From assembly GCA_937873135.1 (NCBI GenBank), contig CALMVQ010000161.1, positions 1-64,000 on the forward strand: a DNA stretch of 64,000 nucleotides. The letters are read 5' to 3'. The DNA is from an uncultured Scytonema sp. (GTDB lineage Bacteria; Cyanobacteriota; Cyanobacteriia; Cyanobacteriales; Nostocaceae). Shown piece after piece: positions 8,951 through 18,473 of this stretch (the stretch's first letter is position 1; every line of letters begins with the position of its first letter). The notes under the pieces are model-generated. The model had not been told where the DNA came from and made no database searches. It saw nothing but the letters and a program-made list of their open reading frames with translations. A program made the translations under genes and the position numbers.

Positions 8951-9982
8951 ATGAAAATTCTTGTCACTGGAACCGAAGGCTACCTTGGATCGTTATTACC
9001 TCCCCTATTAATCGAACGGGGACATGAAGTGATTGGTGTGGACACTGGCTTTTACAAAGTTGGTTGGTTGTACAACGGTACTGAAGTGACAGCCCAAACC
9101 ATCAACAAAGATATCCGCAACCTCCAAAAAGAAGATTTGCGGGGTGTGGAAGCCATAGTTCATATGGCTGAACTCTCCAACGATCCCACCGGACAATTAG
9201 CCCCTCATATTACATACGAAATCAACCACCAAGGTTCGCTTCGTCTGGCAAAACTGGCAAAAGAAGCAGGTATACGTCGCTTTGTATATATGTCTTCATG
9301 TAGTGTATATGGTGTAGCTACTGAGGGAGACGTTACAGAAGAATCACCCGTCAACCCTCAAACCGCTTATGCAGAATGCAAAACATTAGTAGAGAGAGAT
9401 GTTGCGCCACTCGCTGACGATGATTTTTCTCCCACCTTCATGCGGAATGCGACTGCCTTTGGTGCTTCCCCCAGAATGCGCTTTGATATTGTTTTAAACA
9501 ACTTGGCAGGTTTGGCATGGACGACGAAAGAAATTAAGATGACTAGTGATGGTACACCTTGGCGTCCATTAGCCCACGCATTAGATATTTGTAAGGCAAT
9601 TGTTTGCACGCTCGAAGCACCTCGTGATATCATCCACAACCAAATATTTAATGTAGGAGATACCGCAAACAACTATCGAGTCAAAGAAATTGCAGAAATT
9701 ATTGCGGACGTTTTCCCAGGATGTAAATTGAGTTTTGGCACTCAAGGCGCAGACAATCGCAGCTACCGAGTCTCTTTCGAGAAAATTAACACAGTTCTTC
9801 CAGGATTTAAGTGTGATTGGAATGCCCGCAAAGGTGCTGAACAGTTTTTGGATTTGTTCTCTCAAATCGATATGACTGAAGAAACTTTCTTATCCAGAGG
9901 CTTCACTCGCTTGAAACAGCTAGAATATCTGATCCGTACCCAGCAGATAGATAAAGACTTCTTCTGGGCTAAGAAGTCATAA
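8951..9982 (+). CDS. NAD-dependent epimerase/dehydratase (extended SDR)
   Basis: 343 aa. Rossmann motif GTEGYLG (G7, G10, G13) and catalytic Tyr140-x3-Lys144 in AYAECK, with SSCSVYG just before. These place it in the extended SDR family of nucleotide-sugar epimerases, reductases and dehydratases. The substrate cannot be read from sequence. Its place two genes after the cytidylyltransferase and before a C-methyltransferase suggests a CDP- or other NDP-sugar intermediate. It follows lhgO by 23 bp and is probably in the same operon. Confidence 0.85.
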   Translation: MKILVTGTEGYLGSLLPPLLIERGHEVIGVDTGFYKVGWLYNGTEVTAQTINKDIRNLQKEDLRGVEAIVHMAELSNDPTGQLAPHITYEINHQGSLRLAKLAKEAGIRRFVYMSSCSVYGVATEGDVTEESPVNPQTAYAECKTLVERDVAPLADDDFSPTFMRNATAFGASPRMRFDIVLNNLAGLAWTTKEIKMTSDGTPWRPLAHALDICKAIVCTLEAPRDIIHNQIFNVGDTANNYRVKEIAEIIADVFPGCKLSFGTQGADNRSYRVSFEKINTVLPGFKCDWNARKGAEQFLDLFSQIDMTEETFLSRGFTRLKQLEYLIRTQQIDKDFFWAKKS

Positions 9983-10175
9983 GCACAGAGCTATCAGCAT
10001 TTAGCCCTCCATCACTCCTAAGAATTCGAGTTATCTCAACCTATACCTAAATTCCTTTCTTAGCTGTGAGTGCTAACGGCACGATAGCTCTCTGCTTAAT
10101 ATTCGGACTTCGATAAATTATCAATTCTTTTGAAAAAGTTACCAATTTGTTTGATAAAGACGCAGGAGTTAGTTT

Positions 10176-11444
10176 ATGGGGAATGCACAATGTCGTTTCA
10201 GCGGTCAACCACTCAGCTATACTTTTGTTGATTTGGGAATGTCTCCTTTGGCTAACGCTTATCTCACAGCAGAACACCTCAATCAAGCAGAAAAATTTTA
10301 TCCACTGCACACTTATGTATCTGAAGATACTCTGTTAGTTCAACTAGAACAGTTTGAAACCCCAGATAGGATTTTTAGCGACTATGCTTACTTTTCTTCT
10401 TACTCGGAAAGTTGGCTAAAACATGCCAAAACTTACACAGATACAATGGTAGAAAGGTTTGGCTTCAACAACAAGACTGAAGTTATTGAAATAGCAAGTA
10501 ACGACGGCTACTTACTACAATATTTTGTGGAAAAGGGTATTCCAGTTTTAGGCATAGAACCAGCAGCAAATATAGCTAAAGTCGCTCAAGAAAAAGGCAT
10601 TCCATCTGTCGTTAAGTTTTTTGGAGTTCAAACTGCTAAAGAATTAGTTGTGCAAGGTAAGCAAGCTGATCTTTTGATAGGCAACAATGTGTTAGCTCAC
10701 GTGCCAGAACTCAATGATTTCATTGCCGGGATGAAAATCATCCTGAAGCCGAGTGGCATCTTGACAATGGAGTTTCCTCACATCTTGCATCTGATTGAGC
10801 AAAATCAGTTCGACACCATTTATCACGAGCATTTCTCTTATTTTTCATTTCTGACTGTGGAAAAGATTTTTGCAGCACACAATTTAACACTTTTTGATGT
10901 AGAAGAATTAACAACTCATGGTGGTTCTCTGAGGATTTATGCCAAACACGACGACGCTGAAAATCCCAGTATTAGTGAACGCGTCAGTAAATTGAAAGCA
11001 AAAGAAATTGCTGCCGGACTGCATTTGATAGAAACTTACGTGACTTTTGGAGAAAAAGTTAAAGAAACAAAGCGTCAGCTTTTAAGTTTTCTACTAGCTG
11101 CGAAAGCAGAGGGAAAAGCGATCGCGGGTTATGGTGCTCCAGCTAAAGGCAACACCCTGCTCAATTATTGTGGGATTGGGAGAGATTTTATCGATTATAC
11201 GGTAGATATCAATCCTCACAAGCAAGGTTTGTTTTTACCTGGAACTCATATTCCTATCTTTTCTCCAGATAAAATTCGTGAAACTCAGCCAGATTATATC
11301 CTAATTTTGCCTTGGAATCTCAAGGAGGAAATTATGAAACAAATGGCATTCATTGGCGAGTGGGATGGACAGTTTGTTGTTCCAATTCCCAAAGTTCAAG
11401 TTTATTCATCACCCATGCGTGAACTAACGTTACAAGCACTATAG
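10176..11444 (+). CDS. sugar C-methyltransferase family protein, degenerate zinc site
   Basis: 422 aa, three parts typical of NDP-sugar 3-C-methyltransferases: a short N-terminal metal-binding region, a SAM-binding Rossmann fold with motif I VIEIASNDGYLL at 103-114, the catalytic-type YHEHFSYFS, and a C-terminal domain with GYGAPAKGNTLLNY. The family usually has two CxxC pairs at the N-terminus. Here they read C6-x2-S9 and S49-x2-T52, so three of four Cys ligands are missing. It may therefore fold without zinc. Proposed role is adding a methyl branch to a deoxysugar made by the neighbouring genes. The start ATG at 10176 has only a weak purine-rich leader. Confidence 0.85.
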   Translation: MGNAQCRFSGQPLSYTFVDLGMSPLANAYLTAEHLNQAEKFYPLHTYVSEDTLLVQLEQFETPDRIFSDYAYFSSYSESWLKHAKTYTDTMVERFGFNNKTEVIEIASNDGYLLQYFVEKGIPVLGIEPAANIAKVAQEKGIPSVVKFFGVQTAKELVVQGKQADLLIGNNVLAHVPELNDFIAGMKIILKPSGILTMEFPHILHLIEQNQFDTIYHEHFSYFSFLTVEKIFAAHNLTLFDVEELTTHGGSLRIYAKHDDAENPSISERVSKLKAKEIAAGLHLIETYVTFGEKVKETKRQLLSFLLAAKAEGKAIAGYGAPAKGNTLLNYCGIGRDFIDYTVDINPHKQGLFLPGTHIPIFSPDKIRETQPDYILILPWNLKEEIMKQMAFIGEWDGQFVVPIPKVQVYSSPMRELTLQAL

Positions 11445-11516
11445 TTTATAACTAAGAAGCAGCGGAAAGATTTAATTCCGTTGCTCATTGGTTTTCATTT
11501 ATGCACTTTAAAAATT

Positions 11517-12506
11517 ATGAAGAAATTACTTACCATTGCTATCCCTACATTCAATCGCGCAGAGTTACTGGATAAACAGTTAGCTTGGCTTGCTCAAGCT
11601 ATCAAAGGTTATGAATCAGACTGCGAAATCTTAGTTTCTGATAATTGTTCGACAGATCATACTCAGGATATTGTTAAAAAATGGCAAGCAATTCTCGACA
11701 CATTTACGTTTAAATATAATAGAAATCGTGAGAATGTAGGTGTCTTAAAAAACATCGCTGGTTGTTTAAAAGCTGCAACCACTAAATATGTTTGGACAAT
11801 TGGTGATGATGATCCGATTCAAGAAGGAGCCGTCAGTTATGTTTTAGCTAAAATTAAAGAAAATGGTAATATATCATTATTATTTCTTAATTTTTCTGGA
11901 CGGAATAAAATTACTGGTGAACCAGTTCATCCACCAAAAATCTTAGAAAATCGCTGGTTTGATGCTGATATTGAAGATGGAAAAGGTGATGGCAAAGCAA
12001 TATTTGAACACTGTTACGAAAAAAGTGTTGGTGCTGTTATCTTTCTCACTGCTACGGTATACCGGACAGATTTAGTGCAACGCGGTTTGCAAATTTGGAA
12101 AGAGGCAGAAAATAACTGGATATTCTTAGCCTTCTTGGCGGGATATTGTGCGGCTAATGGCAGTGTCATTGTCACTAAAGATGTCTATATGGAATGTATT
12201 GTAGGCGTAAGTTATTGGCAAAAAGAGCAAAAATCAGCACTGTTGATGCAATACAAGCACATACCTGAAGTTCTCATCAAATTGGAGGAAAACGGATATT
12301 CGCCGAAATTTTGCCGACAAATGATTGTGAAAAACCTACAAGAAGTGAATTTGAAAGTCTTTTTAGGGGCACTGAGAAGATGGCCTTTGTTCACCCTTAA
12401 GACAGTCATTCCTTTTGTGGCTTTAATAGGTGTTTCCTCTCTTCGACTGAGGAGTATGAAGTTTCAAATAGCTGAATCAACGCATCCAACCACTCAAGAA
12501 GTGTAA
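11517..12506 (+). CDS. family 2 glycosyltransferase
   Basis: About 329 aa from the ATG at 11517, chosen because LLTIAIPTFNRAELL should sit at the very N-terminus in GT2 enzymes; the frame stays open upstream to a TTG at 11481. GT-A fold features: SDNCSTDHT after the first strand and the nucleotide/metal-binding IGDDDPI near residue 100. The C-terminal third is less typical and may contact acceptor or membrane. It probably transfers an NDP-sugar onto the growing envelope polysaccharide repeat unit. Specificity cannot be told. It is 72 bp after the methyltransferase and 45 bp before the dioxygenase. Confidence 0.82.
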   Translation: MKKLLTIAIPTFNRAELLDKQLAWLAQAIKGYESDCEILVSDNCSTDHTQDIVKKWQAILDTFTFKYNRNRENVGVLKNIAGCLKAATTKYVWTIGDDDPIQEGAVSYVLAKIKENGNISLLFLNFSGRNKITGEPVHPPKILENRWFDADIEDGKGDGKAIFEHCYEKSVGAVIFLTATVYRTDLVQRGLQIWKEAENNWIFLAFLAGYCAANGSVIVTKDVYMECIVGVSYWQKEQKSALLMQYKHIPEVLIKLEENGYSPKFCRQMIVKNLQEVNLKVFLGALRRWPLFTLKTVIPFVALIGVSSLRLRSMKFQIAESTHPTTQEV

Positions 12507-12551
12507 ATCGGTACACTTTTTTAAACCAATCTTGAATTCTGGAGGATAGTC

Positions 12552-13400
12552 ATGTCATTACTAAACACTATTAAAAAGAAAATATTTGAACTTCGCTCAG
12601 AGTTAAGCTACAAAGTTGCTCTTTGGCAGCATGCTCCAAAGTTACCTGCATTGGAAGCGCGCGATCGCGATCTTCTCAATCATCTCCAAAAAGAAGGCGC
12701 TTACGTGACTTCCTTGGAAGAGTTGGGATTAAACTCAAGTGTAAATCTTCTGAAAGCTGCTTCCAGTCAGTTGTCTAATATGGCAACACCAAACAACAGC
12801 AAGACTTGCCAAAAACTTCCACAAATTTACACAGTTACAGACTTACCAGAATTTTCTGCATGGGCAAACGAAAAAAGACTGCTGAACATTATTGAAAATT
12901 ACATCGGTCTTCCCGTTGCTTTTCACGGCGTACATTTACGCAAAGACTTTGCCAATGAAAATCAGTTTGGTACACTGCTTTGGCATAAAGATTCAGAAGA
13001 CCGTCGGATTATCAAAATTTTTCTCTACTTGAATGATGTAGAAGAACAGCAAGGACCTTTTGAATACGTTCCAAAATCTTTCACCTCCAAATTTAGCCTG
13101 AATTTTTATCGAATTTACTACAAGCTTTGGCAATCAGGTTATTTAGGTATTGATGACCAAACTCTAAATAAAATCATCCCAAAATCAGCTTGGAAGTCTT
13201 GTCCTGGAAAAGCAGGTACAGTCATTTTTGTAGACACGAAAGAAGTTTTGCATCATGGAACTCTACGAACAGAGGAACGAGAGGCGCTCTTTTTTGTTTA
13301 TACAGCCAATCCCCCCAAGGCACCAGAACTTTGCACCCAGTACTGGGATGATACATTTGCTAGACCAAAGCAAATGTACTCAACAACTGTGGATGTATAA
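12552..13400 (+). CDS. phytanoyl-CoA dioxygenase (PhyH) family oxygenase
   Basis: 282 aa. The Fe(II)/2-oxoglutarate triad of PhyH enzymes is visible: H145-x-D147 in LLWHKDSED and the distal His in VLHHGTLRTEER (H234 or H235), with Arg239 as candidate 2-oxoglutarate binder. A good GGAGG lies 7 nt before the ATG. Such enzymes hydroxylate lipids or small molecules; within this sugar operon a sugar or acyl substituent is the likely target, but that is inference. A 229-bp gap without recognisable features precedes the epimerase gene. Confidence 0.78.
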   Translation: MSLLNTIKKKIFELRSELSYKVALWQHAPKLPALEARDRDLLNHLQKEGAYVTSLEELGLNSSVNLLKAASSQLSNMATPNNSKTCQKLPQIYTVTDLPEFSAWANEKRLLNIIENYIGLPVAFHGVHLRKDFANENQFGTLLWHKDSEDRRIIKIFLYLNDVEEQQGPFEYVPKSFTSKFSLNFYRIYYKLWQSGYLGIDDQTLNKIIPKSAWKSCPGKAGTVIFVDTKEVLHHGTLRTEEREALFFVYTANPPKAPELCTQYWDDTFARPKQMYSTTVDV

Positions 13401-13629
13401 AGTGACCAAAAAGTAGGTAGTAATGGACCGGAATTCATCGGTTTCCCGGCCTAACACCTATCATGCTCCTTTGCCTGTGATCGGACTGTATAGGCGTACT
13501 GGCTCCCCTACCTTCACACATCGCCTGCCTATTTAAAATAAGGAGATAAGACTGTCAAAACAAGTCCCGAGCCTTTGCTCCCACTACCAAGTTACCCGTG
13601 TACAAAAAGAACTTTAACTTGAGGTCCTC

Positions 13630-14187
13630 ATGATTTTTACTGAAACTGAACTCAAAGACGCATACATTATTGACTTAGAAGAAAAGCATGACCACCGTGG
13701 TTTTTTTGCCCGTAGTTTCTGCGCCCAAGAATTTGAGGAACATGGTTTAAAGCCAGTCGTTGCCCAATGCAACGTCTCTTTCAACTATAAAAAAGGGACT
13801 TTGCGCGGAATGCACTATCAAATTCCTCCAGCAGCAGAAACGAAATTAGTTCGCTGTATTAAAGGGGCTATATATGACGTAATTATTGATATGCGTCCTG
13901 AGTCTCCTACCTTCTTGTCTCACATCGGCGTGGAACTTACCGCAGAAAACCGTCGTGCCTTGTATATTCCGGAAATGTTTGCCCACGGATATCTAGCACT
14001 CAGTGACAATACTGAGATTATGTATCAAGTAGGCGAATTCTACACCCCTGGTTACGAGCGTGGTCTGCGCTATAACGACACCTTTTTCAATATTGCATGG
14101 CCCTTGGAGGTGACCGAAATATCTGAGAAAGACCTAAATTGGCCTTTGATGAGAATGATGACGGTCGGAGGTACATATCCTCGGTAA
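13630..14187 (+). CDS. rfbC: dTDP-4-dehydrorhamnose 3,5-epimerase family protein
   Basis: 185 aa RmlC-type cupin. Base-catalyst motif RGMHYQ with His62, acid Tyr132 in EIMYQVGEFYTP, plus FNYKKGTLRG and YIPEMFAHGYLALSD all match RmlC/RfbC. Length is standard (about 180). The enzyme epimerises C3 and C5 of a 4-keto-6-deoxy NDP-sugar. With RfbF upstream, its substrate may be a CDP-sugar rather than dTDP-sugar; related CDP-sugar epimerases exist. GAGG lies 7 nt before the ATG. It is followed 53 bp later by a glycosyltransferase. Confidence 0.9.
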   Translation: MIFTETELKDAYIIDLEEKHDHRGFFARSFCAQEFEEHGLKPVVAQCNVSFNYKKGTLRGMHYQIPPAAETKLVRCIKGAIYDVIIDMRPESPTFLSHIGVELTAENRRALYIPEMFAHGYLALSDNTEIMYQVGEFYTPGYERGLRYNDTFFNIAWPLEVTEISEKDLNWPLMRMMTVGGTYPR

Positions 14188-14240
14188 ACTATTGGTAATA
14201 AAAAATTAAAGCAATATTTTATTACCCCAGGAGGGTGCAA

Positions 14241-15494
14241 ATGATTGGTAACGTTCTATCTGGTGTCAGCAACTTTATCTCTGTATTATCCAACAGGGTA
14301 AAAGATCGCATCTACTACCTCAGTAAGTTAAAGGTGGTTTCCCTGGAAACTCAACAGCCTTTACAGGGGAATATGCTCCTTTCTTACCGTATTGAGCCCT
14401 TCTTGTTAAAGCCTGGTGAGCCTGTTCCTAACGATCAAAGTTGGAATTGGGAATGCTTGCTCATCGCGCAAACCTTTTTAGATTTGGGATATAACGTTGA
14501 TGTTATACAGTTCCACAATGACAAATTCGTTCCTCAAAAGAATTACGATTTTTTCATTGACATCCGCGATCGATTAGAAGCACTTTCACCATTGCTCAAT
14601 GAAGATTGTGTAAAAATTCTCCATGTTGATATCGCTCATATGATGTTCCGCAATGTTGCTGAATGTCGCCGACTTCTAGAACTACAACAGCGCAAAGGCG
14701 TTACTTTACGTCCGCAACGTTATGAAGTTCCTAATTTGGGCATTGAGTATGCTGATTGTGCTACGGTTCTGGGGAATGATTTTACCATTGGTACTTTCCA
14801 GTACGCTAACAAACCAATGTATCCCATCCCAATTTCTTCATCATATACCTATCCTTGGCATGATGATAAAGACTTTGAAGTTGTCAGAAAGCGATTCATC
14901 TGGCTAGGGAGCGGTGCACTAGTTCTGAAAGGATTAGATTTAGTACTAGATGCTTTTGCTCAAATGCCAGAATACCATTTAACAGTCTGCGGACCTATCA
15001 GTAGTAACAAACCATTTGAGGAAGTTTTCTATAAAGAACTGTATCAAACACCCAATATTCATACCTATGGGTGGATCGATCTGAGCAGCCCTGACTTTAT
15101 GGAAATCGCCAAAAACTCTTTGGGACTTGTTTATCCTTCCGCTTGTGAGGGACAGGCAGGGGCAGTCATAACCTGCTTGCAAGCCGGATTGATTCCGATT
15201 ATCAGTTATGAATCTGGCGCAAATGTTCACGATTTTGGCGCAATTTTAAAGAATAGTTCCATCGAAGAAATTAAGGCAACAGTTAAAGGGATTTCCAGTC
15301 TACCTGTAGAAGAACTCAAAATGATGGCTCATAAAGCATGGGAATATGCAAGAGCTAATCATACAAAAGAAAAATTTGCAGAAGCTTACAGAAATGCAGT
15401 GATGCAAATTATACAAAAATACGGAAAGAAAAAACAGGCGGATAACTTGGGAGCTAGCCAAAAAGAACTCTCGCATCGGTTAGCATCGATGTAA
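14241..15494 (+). CDS. family 4-like glycosyltransferase
   Basis: About 417 aa. I chose the ATG at 14241 because AGGAGG ends 6 nt upstream; a GTG two codons earlier overlaps that site. The GT-B fold is suggested by FIWLGSGALVLKGLDL, YHLTVCGP, the SLGLVYPSACEGQAGAVI segment that replaces the usual ExxxxxxxE region, and LIPIISYESGANV. It is more divergent than the other GT4 proteins here, so donor and acceptor are unknown. It sits between the RmlC-type epimerase and the SAF oxidoreductase and is probably part of the same transcription unit. Confidence 0.75.
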   Translation: MIGNVLSGVSNFISVLSNRVKDRIYYLSKLKVVSLETQQPLQGNMLLSYRIEPFLLKPGEPVPNDQSWNWECLLIAQTFLDLGYNVDVIQFHNDKFVPQKNYDFFIDIRDRLEALSPLLNEDCVKILHVDIAHMMFRNVAECRRLLELQQRKGVTLRPQRYEVPNLGIEYADCATVLGNDFTIGTFQYANKPMYPIPISSSYTYPWHDDKDFEVVRKRFIWLGSGALVLKGLDLVLDAFAQMPEYHLTVCGPISSNKPFEEVFYKELYQTPNIHTYGWIDLSSPDFMEIAKNSLGLVYPSACEGQAGAVITCLQAGLIPIISYESGANVHDFGAILKNSSIEEIKATVKGISSLPVEELKMMAHKAWEYARANHTKEKFAEAYRNAVMQIIQKYGKKKQADNLGASQKELSHRLASM

Positions 15495-15531
15495 AGAAAA
15501 AGACATATACCCAGGAAAGGAATTTAGTTCA

Positions 15532-16845
15532 ATGATTATTGTTGATCGTGCTTTACAAGCTCGTGCTGAAGCGGGAAATCCTATCAAAGTGGGAATGATT
15601 GGTGCTGGCTTTATGGGTCGGGGAATTGCCAATCAAATTATTAACTCAGTTCCCGGTATGGAATTAGTTGCTATCTCTAACCGTAATCTTGATCCAGCTA
15701 AGCTTGCTTATTCAGAAGCGGGAATCGGTAACTGTGAAGTTGTCTCCACAGTTACCGATTTAGAAGATGCGATCGCACAGAATCGCAAAGCAGTTACCGA
15801 GGATGCTTTGTTACTGTGCCGCGCTGATGGAATCGATGCACTCATTGAAGTGACAGGCGCGGTAGAGTTTGGCGCTCATTTGGTGATGTCCGCTATCGCC
15901 AATCGCAAGCACGTCATTATGATGAATGCTGAACTCGACGGTACTATTGGTCCTATACTCAAGGTATACGCTGAAAAAGCAGGTGTCATTTTGACCGCCT
16001 GCGATGGGGATCAGCCAGGGGTGCAAATGAATCTTTACCGATTTGTGAAAAGTATTGGTTTAACTCCCCTAATCTGTGGTAATATCAAAGGCTTACAAGA
16101 CCCATATCGCAATCCCACTACTCAGGAAGCATTTGCCAAAAGATGGGGTCAGAAACCTCATATGGTGACAAGTTTTGCCGATGGCTCGAAAATTTCCTTC
16201 GAGCAGGCGATAGTTGCCAACGCTACAGGGATGAAAGTTGCTCAGAGGGGAATGCTGGGACATGACTTTAGTGGTCATGTCGATGACATGACCAATATGT
16301 ATGATGTCGAAAAACTCAAAGAATGGGGCGGCATCGTTGATTATGTTGTTGGTGCAAAACCAGGGCCAGGGGTGTTTGTATTTGCTACTCACGACGATCC
16401 CAAGCAGCGTCACTACCTTAACTTGTACAAGTTAGGAGAAGGACCTTTATACAGCTTCTACACTCCTTATCACCTTTGTCACTTCGAGGTGCCAATGTCC
16501 GTAGCTCGAGTCGTGCTGTTCCAAGATTATGTCTTAACCCCTTTGGGTGGTCCTCTCGTTGATGTCGTCACTACTGCTAAAATTGACCTGAAAGCAGGAG
16601 AAATCATTGATGCGATCGGCTATTACATGACTTATGGGCAATGTGAAAACTCCAACATTGTGTCAGAGCAAAACTTATTACCAATGGGTTTAGCAGAAGG
16701 TTGTCGCTTGAAGCGTGATGTTTCTAAAGACCAAGTCCTCACCTACGATGACGTGGAATTGCCAGAAGGCAGACTCTGCGACAAACTGCGCTCCGAGCAG
16801 AATGCTTATTTTTCGATAGAAAAAACTCTTGCGACTGTAGGATAA
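15532..16845 (+). CDS. NAD(P)-dependent oxidoreductase with SAF domain (homoserine dehydrogenase-like)
   Basis: 437 aa. The N-terminal Rossmann fold has GMIGAGFMGRG near residues 21-31. The middle resembles homoserine dehydrogenase/DapB-type catalytic regions (EVTGAVEFGAH, VILTACDGDQPG). The C-terminal ~100 residues (PLGGPLVDVVTTAKIDLKAGE onward) form a SAF domain as in sialic acid synthases and antifreeze-like proteins. This architecture recurs in exopolysaccharide clusters and has an ortholog at the same place in the HEP island. The reaction is undetermined; oxidation or reduction of a sugar-derived aldehyde is possible. It is the last gene of the first plus-strand block. Confidence 0.8.
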   Translation: MIIVDRALQARAEAGNPIKVGMIGAGFMGRGIANQIINSVPGMELVAISNRNLDPAKLAYSEAGIGNCEVVSTVTDLEDAIAQNRKAVTEDALLLCRADGIDALIEVTGAVEFGAHLVMSAIANRKHVIMMNAELDGTIGPILKVYAEKAGVILTACDGDQPGVQMNLYRFVKSIGLTPLICGNIKGLQDPYRNPTTQEAFAKRWGQKPHMVTSFADGSKISFEQAIVANATGMKVAQRGMLGHDFSGHVDDMTNMYDVEKLKEWGGIVDYVVGAKPGPGVFVFATHDDPKQRHYLNLYKLGEGPLYSFYTPYHLCHFEVPMSVARVVLFQDYVLTPLGGPLVDVVTTAKIDLKAGEIIDAIGYYMTYGQCENSNIVSEQNLLPMGLAEGCRLKRDVSKDQVLTYDDVELPEGRLCDKLRSEQNAYFSIEKTLATVG

Positions 16846-17348
16846 GGTCTTGATTTAAGCGACAGTAGAGCACGAGCATTTATGATCAGCACGTTGGAGG
16901 GATTGCTGTCGGTTGCAAAAACAAAGAGTGTAAATATCGTCACCAACCCCTAGCTGATAGCTAGGGGCTTGAAAGAGGAAGATTCACTGTCTTCTAAATT
17001 TAGTTAAATCGGTGTCTAGTGTACGGGTTAACAACCCAAACTGAACGAACTATCGCGTGGTAGCTCGCAGTATGTCACGTCATATCGTTTTCTGCTGTCA
17101 GCCTTGAAATAGATTTTCCAGGCGAATGTACAGACAGTTTATATAGCTATCATATTACAAATGTAAAATTATCGTAAAAAGTACTAATATTAATTAGCAA
17201 ATAAATGTTTATGTTGATGAATGATTTAAGATTGCTATAATTGGAAAAACAACAACCTTATTTGTGAATTACCCAACTTAATCAACAGGCAAGTCATTAA
17301 CTATGGTTTATGGGTTTATAAAATTTAATTTAAATTTCATTAAGATTT
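16846..17348. other. intergenic region with a GC-rich hairpin
   Basis: 503 bp without a gene. A 9-bp perfect stem (16947-16955 with 16959-16967, CCCCTAGCT with its complement, 3-nt loop) lies about 100 bp after the preceding stop and may end that operon, although no T-run follows. The last 150 bp are AT-rich and contain TATAAT at about 17235 upstream of the GT4 gene, so a new promoter probably starts the second block here. I could not assign a reliable -35. Confidence 0.45.
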
Positions 17349-18419
17349 ATGAAGATTGCTCTTGTCCATGATTATTTAACTCAAAGAGGAGGGGCAGAAC
17401 GCGTTTTTGAATTACTTTGTAAGCGCTACCCTGAAGCAGATATCTTCACTTCTTTGTACGATCGCGAACAAACGATTGACTTTGGTGAGCGTGTAGTTAA
17501 CACGACTTTTCTGCAAAGTATTCCGGGTGCAGCAAAGTATTTTAGGTTGATGGCTCCCTTGTATTTTCCAGCCTTTCGTTCCTTGGATTTGCAAAATTAT
17601 GACTTGATTATTAGTAGCAGTACCAGCTTTGCCAAAGCAGTGAGAAAAAATCCATCTGCTCGTCACGTTTGCTTTTGTCACAACGTCACCCGCTTCTTAT
17701 GGGATACAGAAACTTATTTGCGTGAGTATGGAGACTATCGATATTTTGCTCCGTTAATTGAACAAGTATTTCAAGTAATGAGAAAGGTAGACCTAACATA
17801 CGCACAGGAACCTGACCTTTACATCGCTAACTCTAGCGTTGTTGCTCGACGGATAAAAAGTATTTACGGCAAAAAAGCAATTGTTATTAACTATCCAATT
17901 GATACCAAAAAATTCATTTATACAGATCAAAAAGATGATTATTATCTTGCCTCGGCTCGAATGATTAGCTACAAGCGCCTTGATATTATAGTTGAAGCTT
18001 TTAATTGGTTGGGTTGGCGATTATTAATCTCAGGAGACGGACCAGAACGAGAGCGTTTAAAGTCCAAAGCATTGGACAATATTGAATTTTTGGGACACGT
18101 AACTGATGCCCAACGCACTCAGTTGTTTTCAAAAGCTAAGTCTGTTATAGTTGCAGCTTTAGAAGATTACGGATTAGTTCCTGTAGAGGCAAACGCTAGT
18201 GGAACACCAGTCCTTGCTTATGGAGATGGTGGAGTCTTAGATACTCAGATACCTGGTAAAACAGGTGTCTTTTTTAAAAGACAAACACCCGATTCCGTAC
18301 TAGCTGCACTACTAGAAGCCAGGGAGATCTATTGGGATTACGAAAATATTCGTAATCATGCAATCACCAATTTTTCTGAAGGTGCATTCTTTAGTAAAGT
18401 TGAACAAGTTCTTAACTAA
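17349..18419 (+). CDS. family 4 glycosyltransferase (WbaZ/mannosyltransferase-like)
   Basis: 356 aa GT-B enzyme. N-terminal KIALVHDYLTQRGGAERV is the acceptor-side loop of GT4 enzymes. The C-terminal half has YYLASARMISYKRLDIIVEA, LLISGDGPERE, and the nucleotide-sugar binding EDYGLVPVEANASGTPVLAY. It closely resembles mannosyltransferases of the WbaZ type. It likely adds a hexose to the lipid-linked repeat unit. It lies 54 bp before the tyrosine autokinase gene. Confidence 0.87.
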   Translation: MKIALVHDYLTQRGGAERVFELLCKRYPEADIFTSLYDREQTIDFGERVVNTTFLQSIPGAAKYFRLMAPLYFPAFRSLDLQNYDLIISSSTSFAKAVRKNPSARHVCFCHNVTRFLWDTETYLREYGDYRYFAPLIEQVFQVMRKVDLTYAQEPDLYIANSSVVARRIKSIYGKKAIVINYPIDTKKFIYTDQKDDYYLASARMISYKRLDIIVEAFNWLGWRLLISGDGPERERLKSKALDNIEFLGHVTDAQRTQLFSKAKSVIVAALEDYGLVPVEANASGTPVLAYGDGGVLDTQIPGKTGVFFKRQTPDSVLAALLEAREIYWDYENIRNHAITNFSEGAFFSKVEQVLN

Positions 18420-18473
18420 ACTTGTAGCATACATTAATTATTCATTTGAATTGTTAGCTGAAGGATAGCAAAC

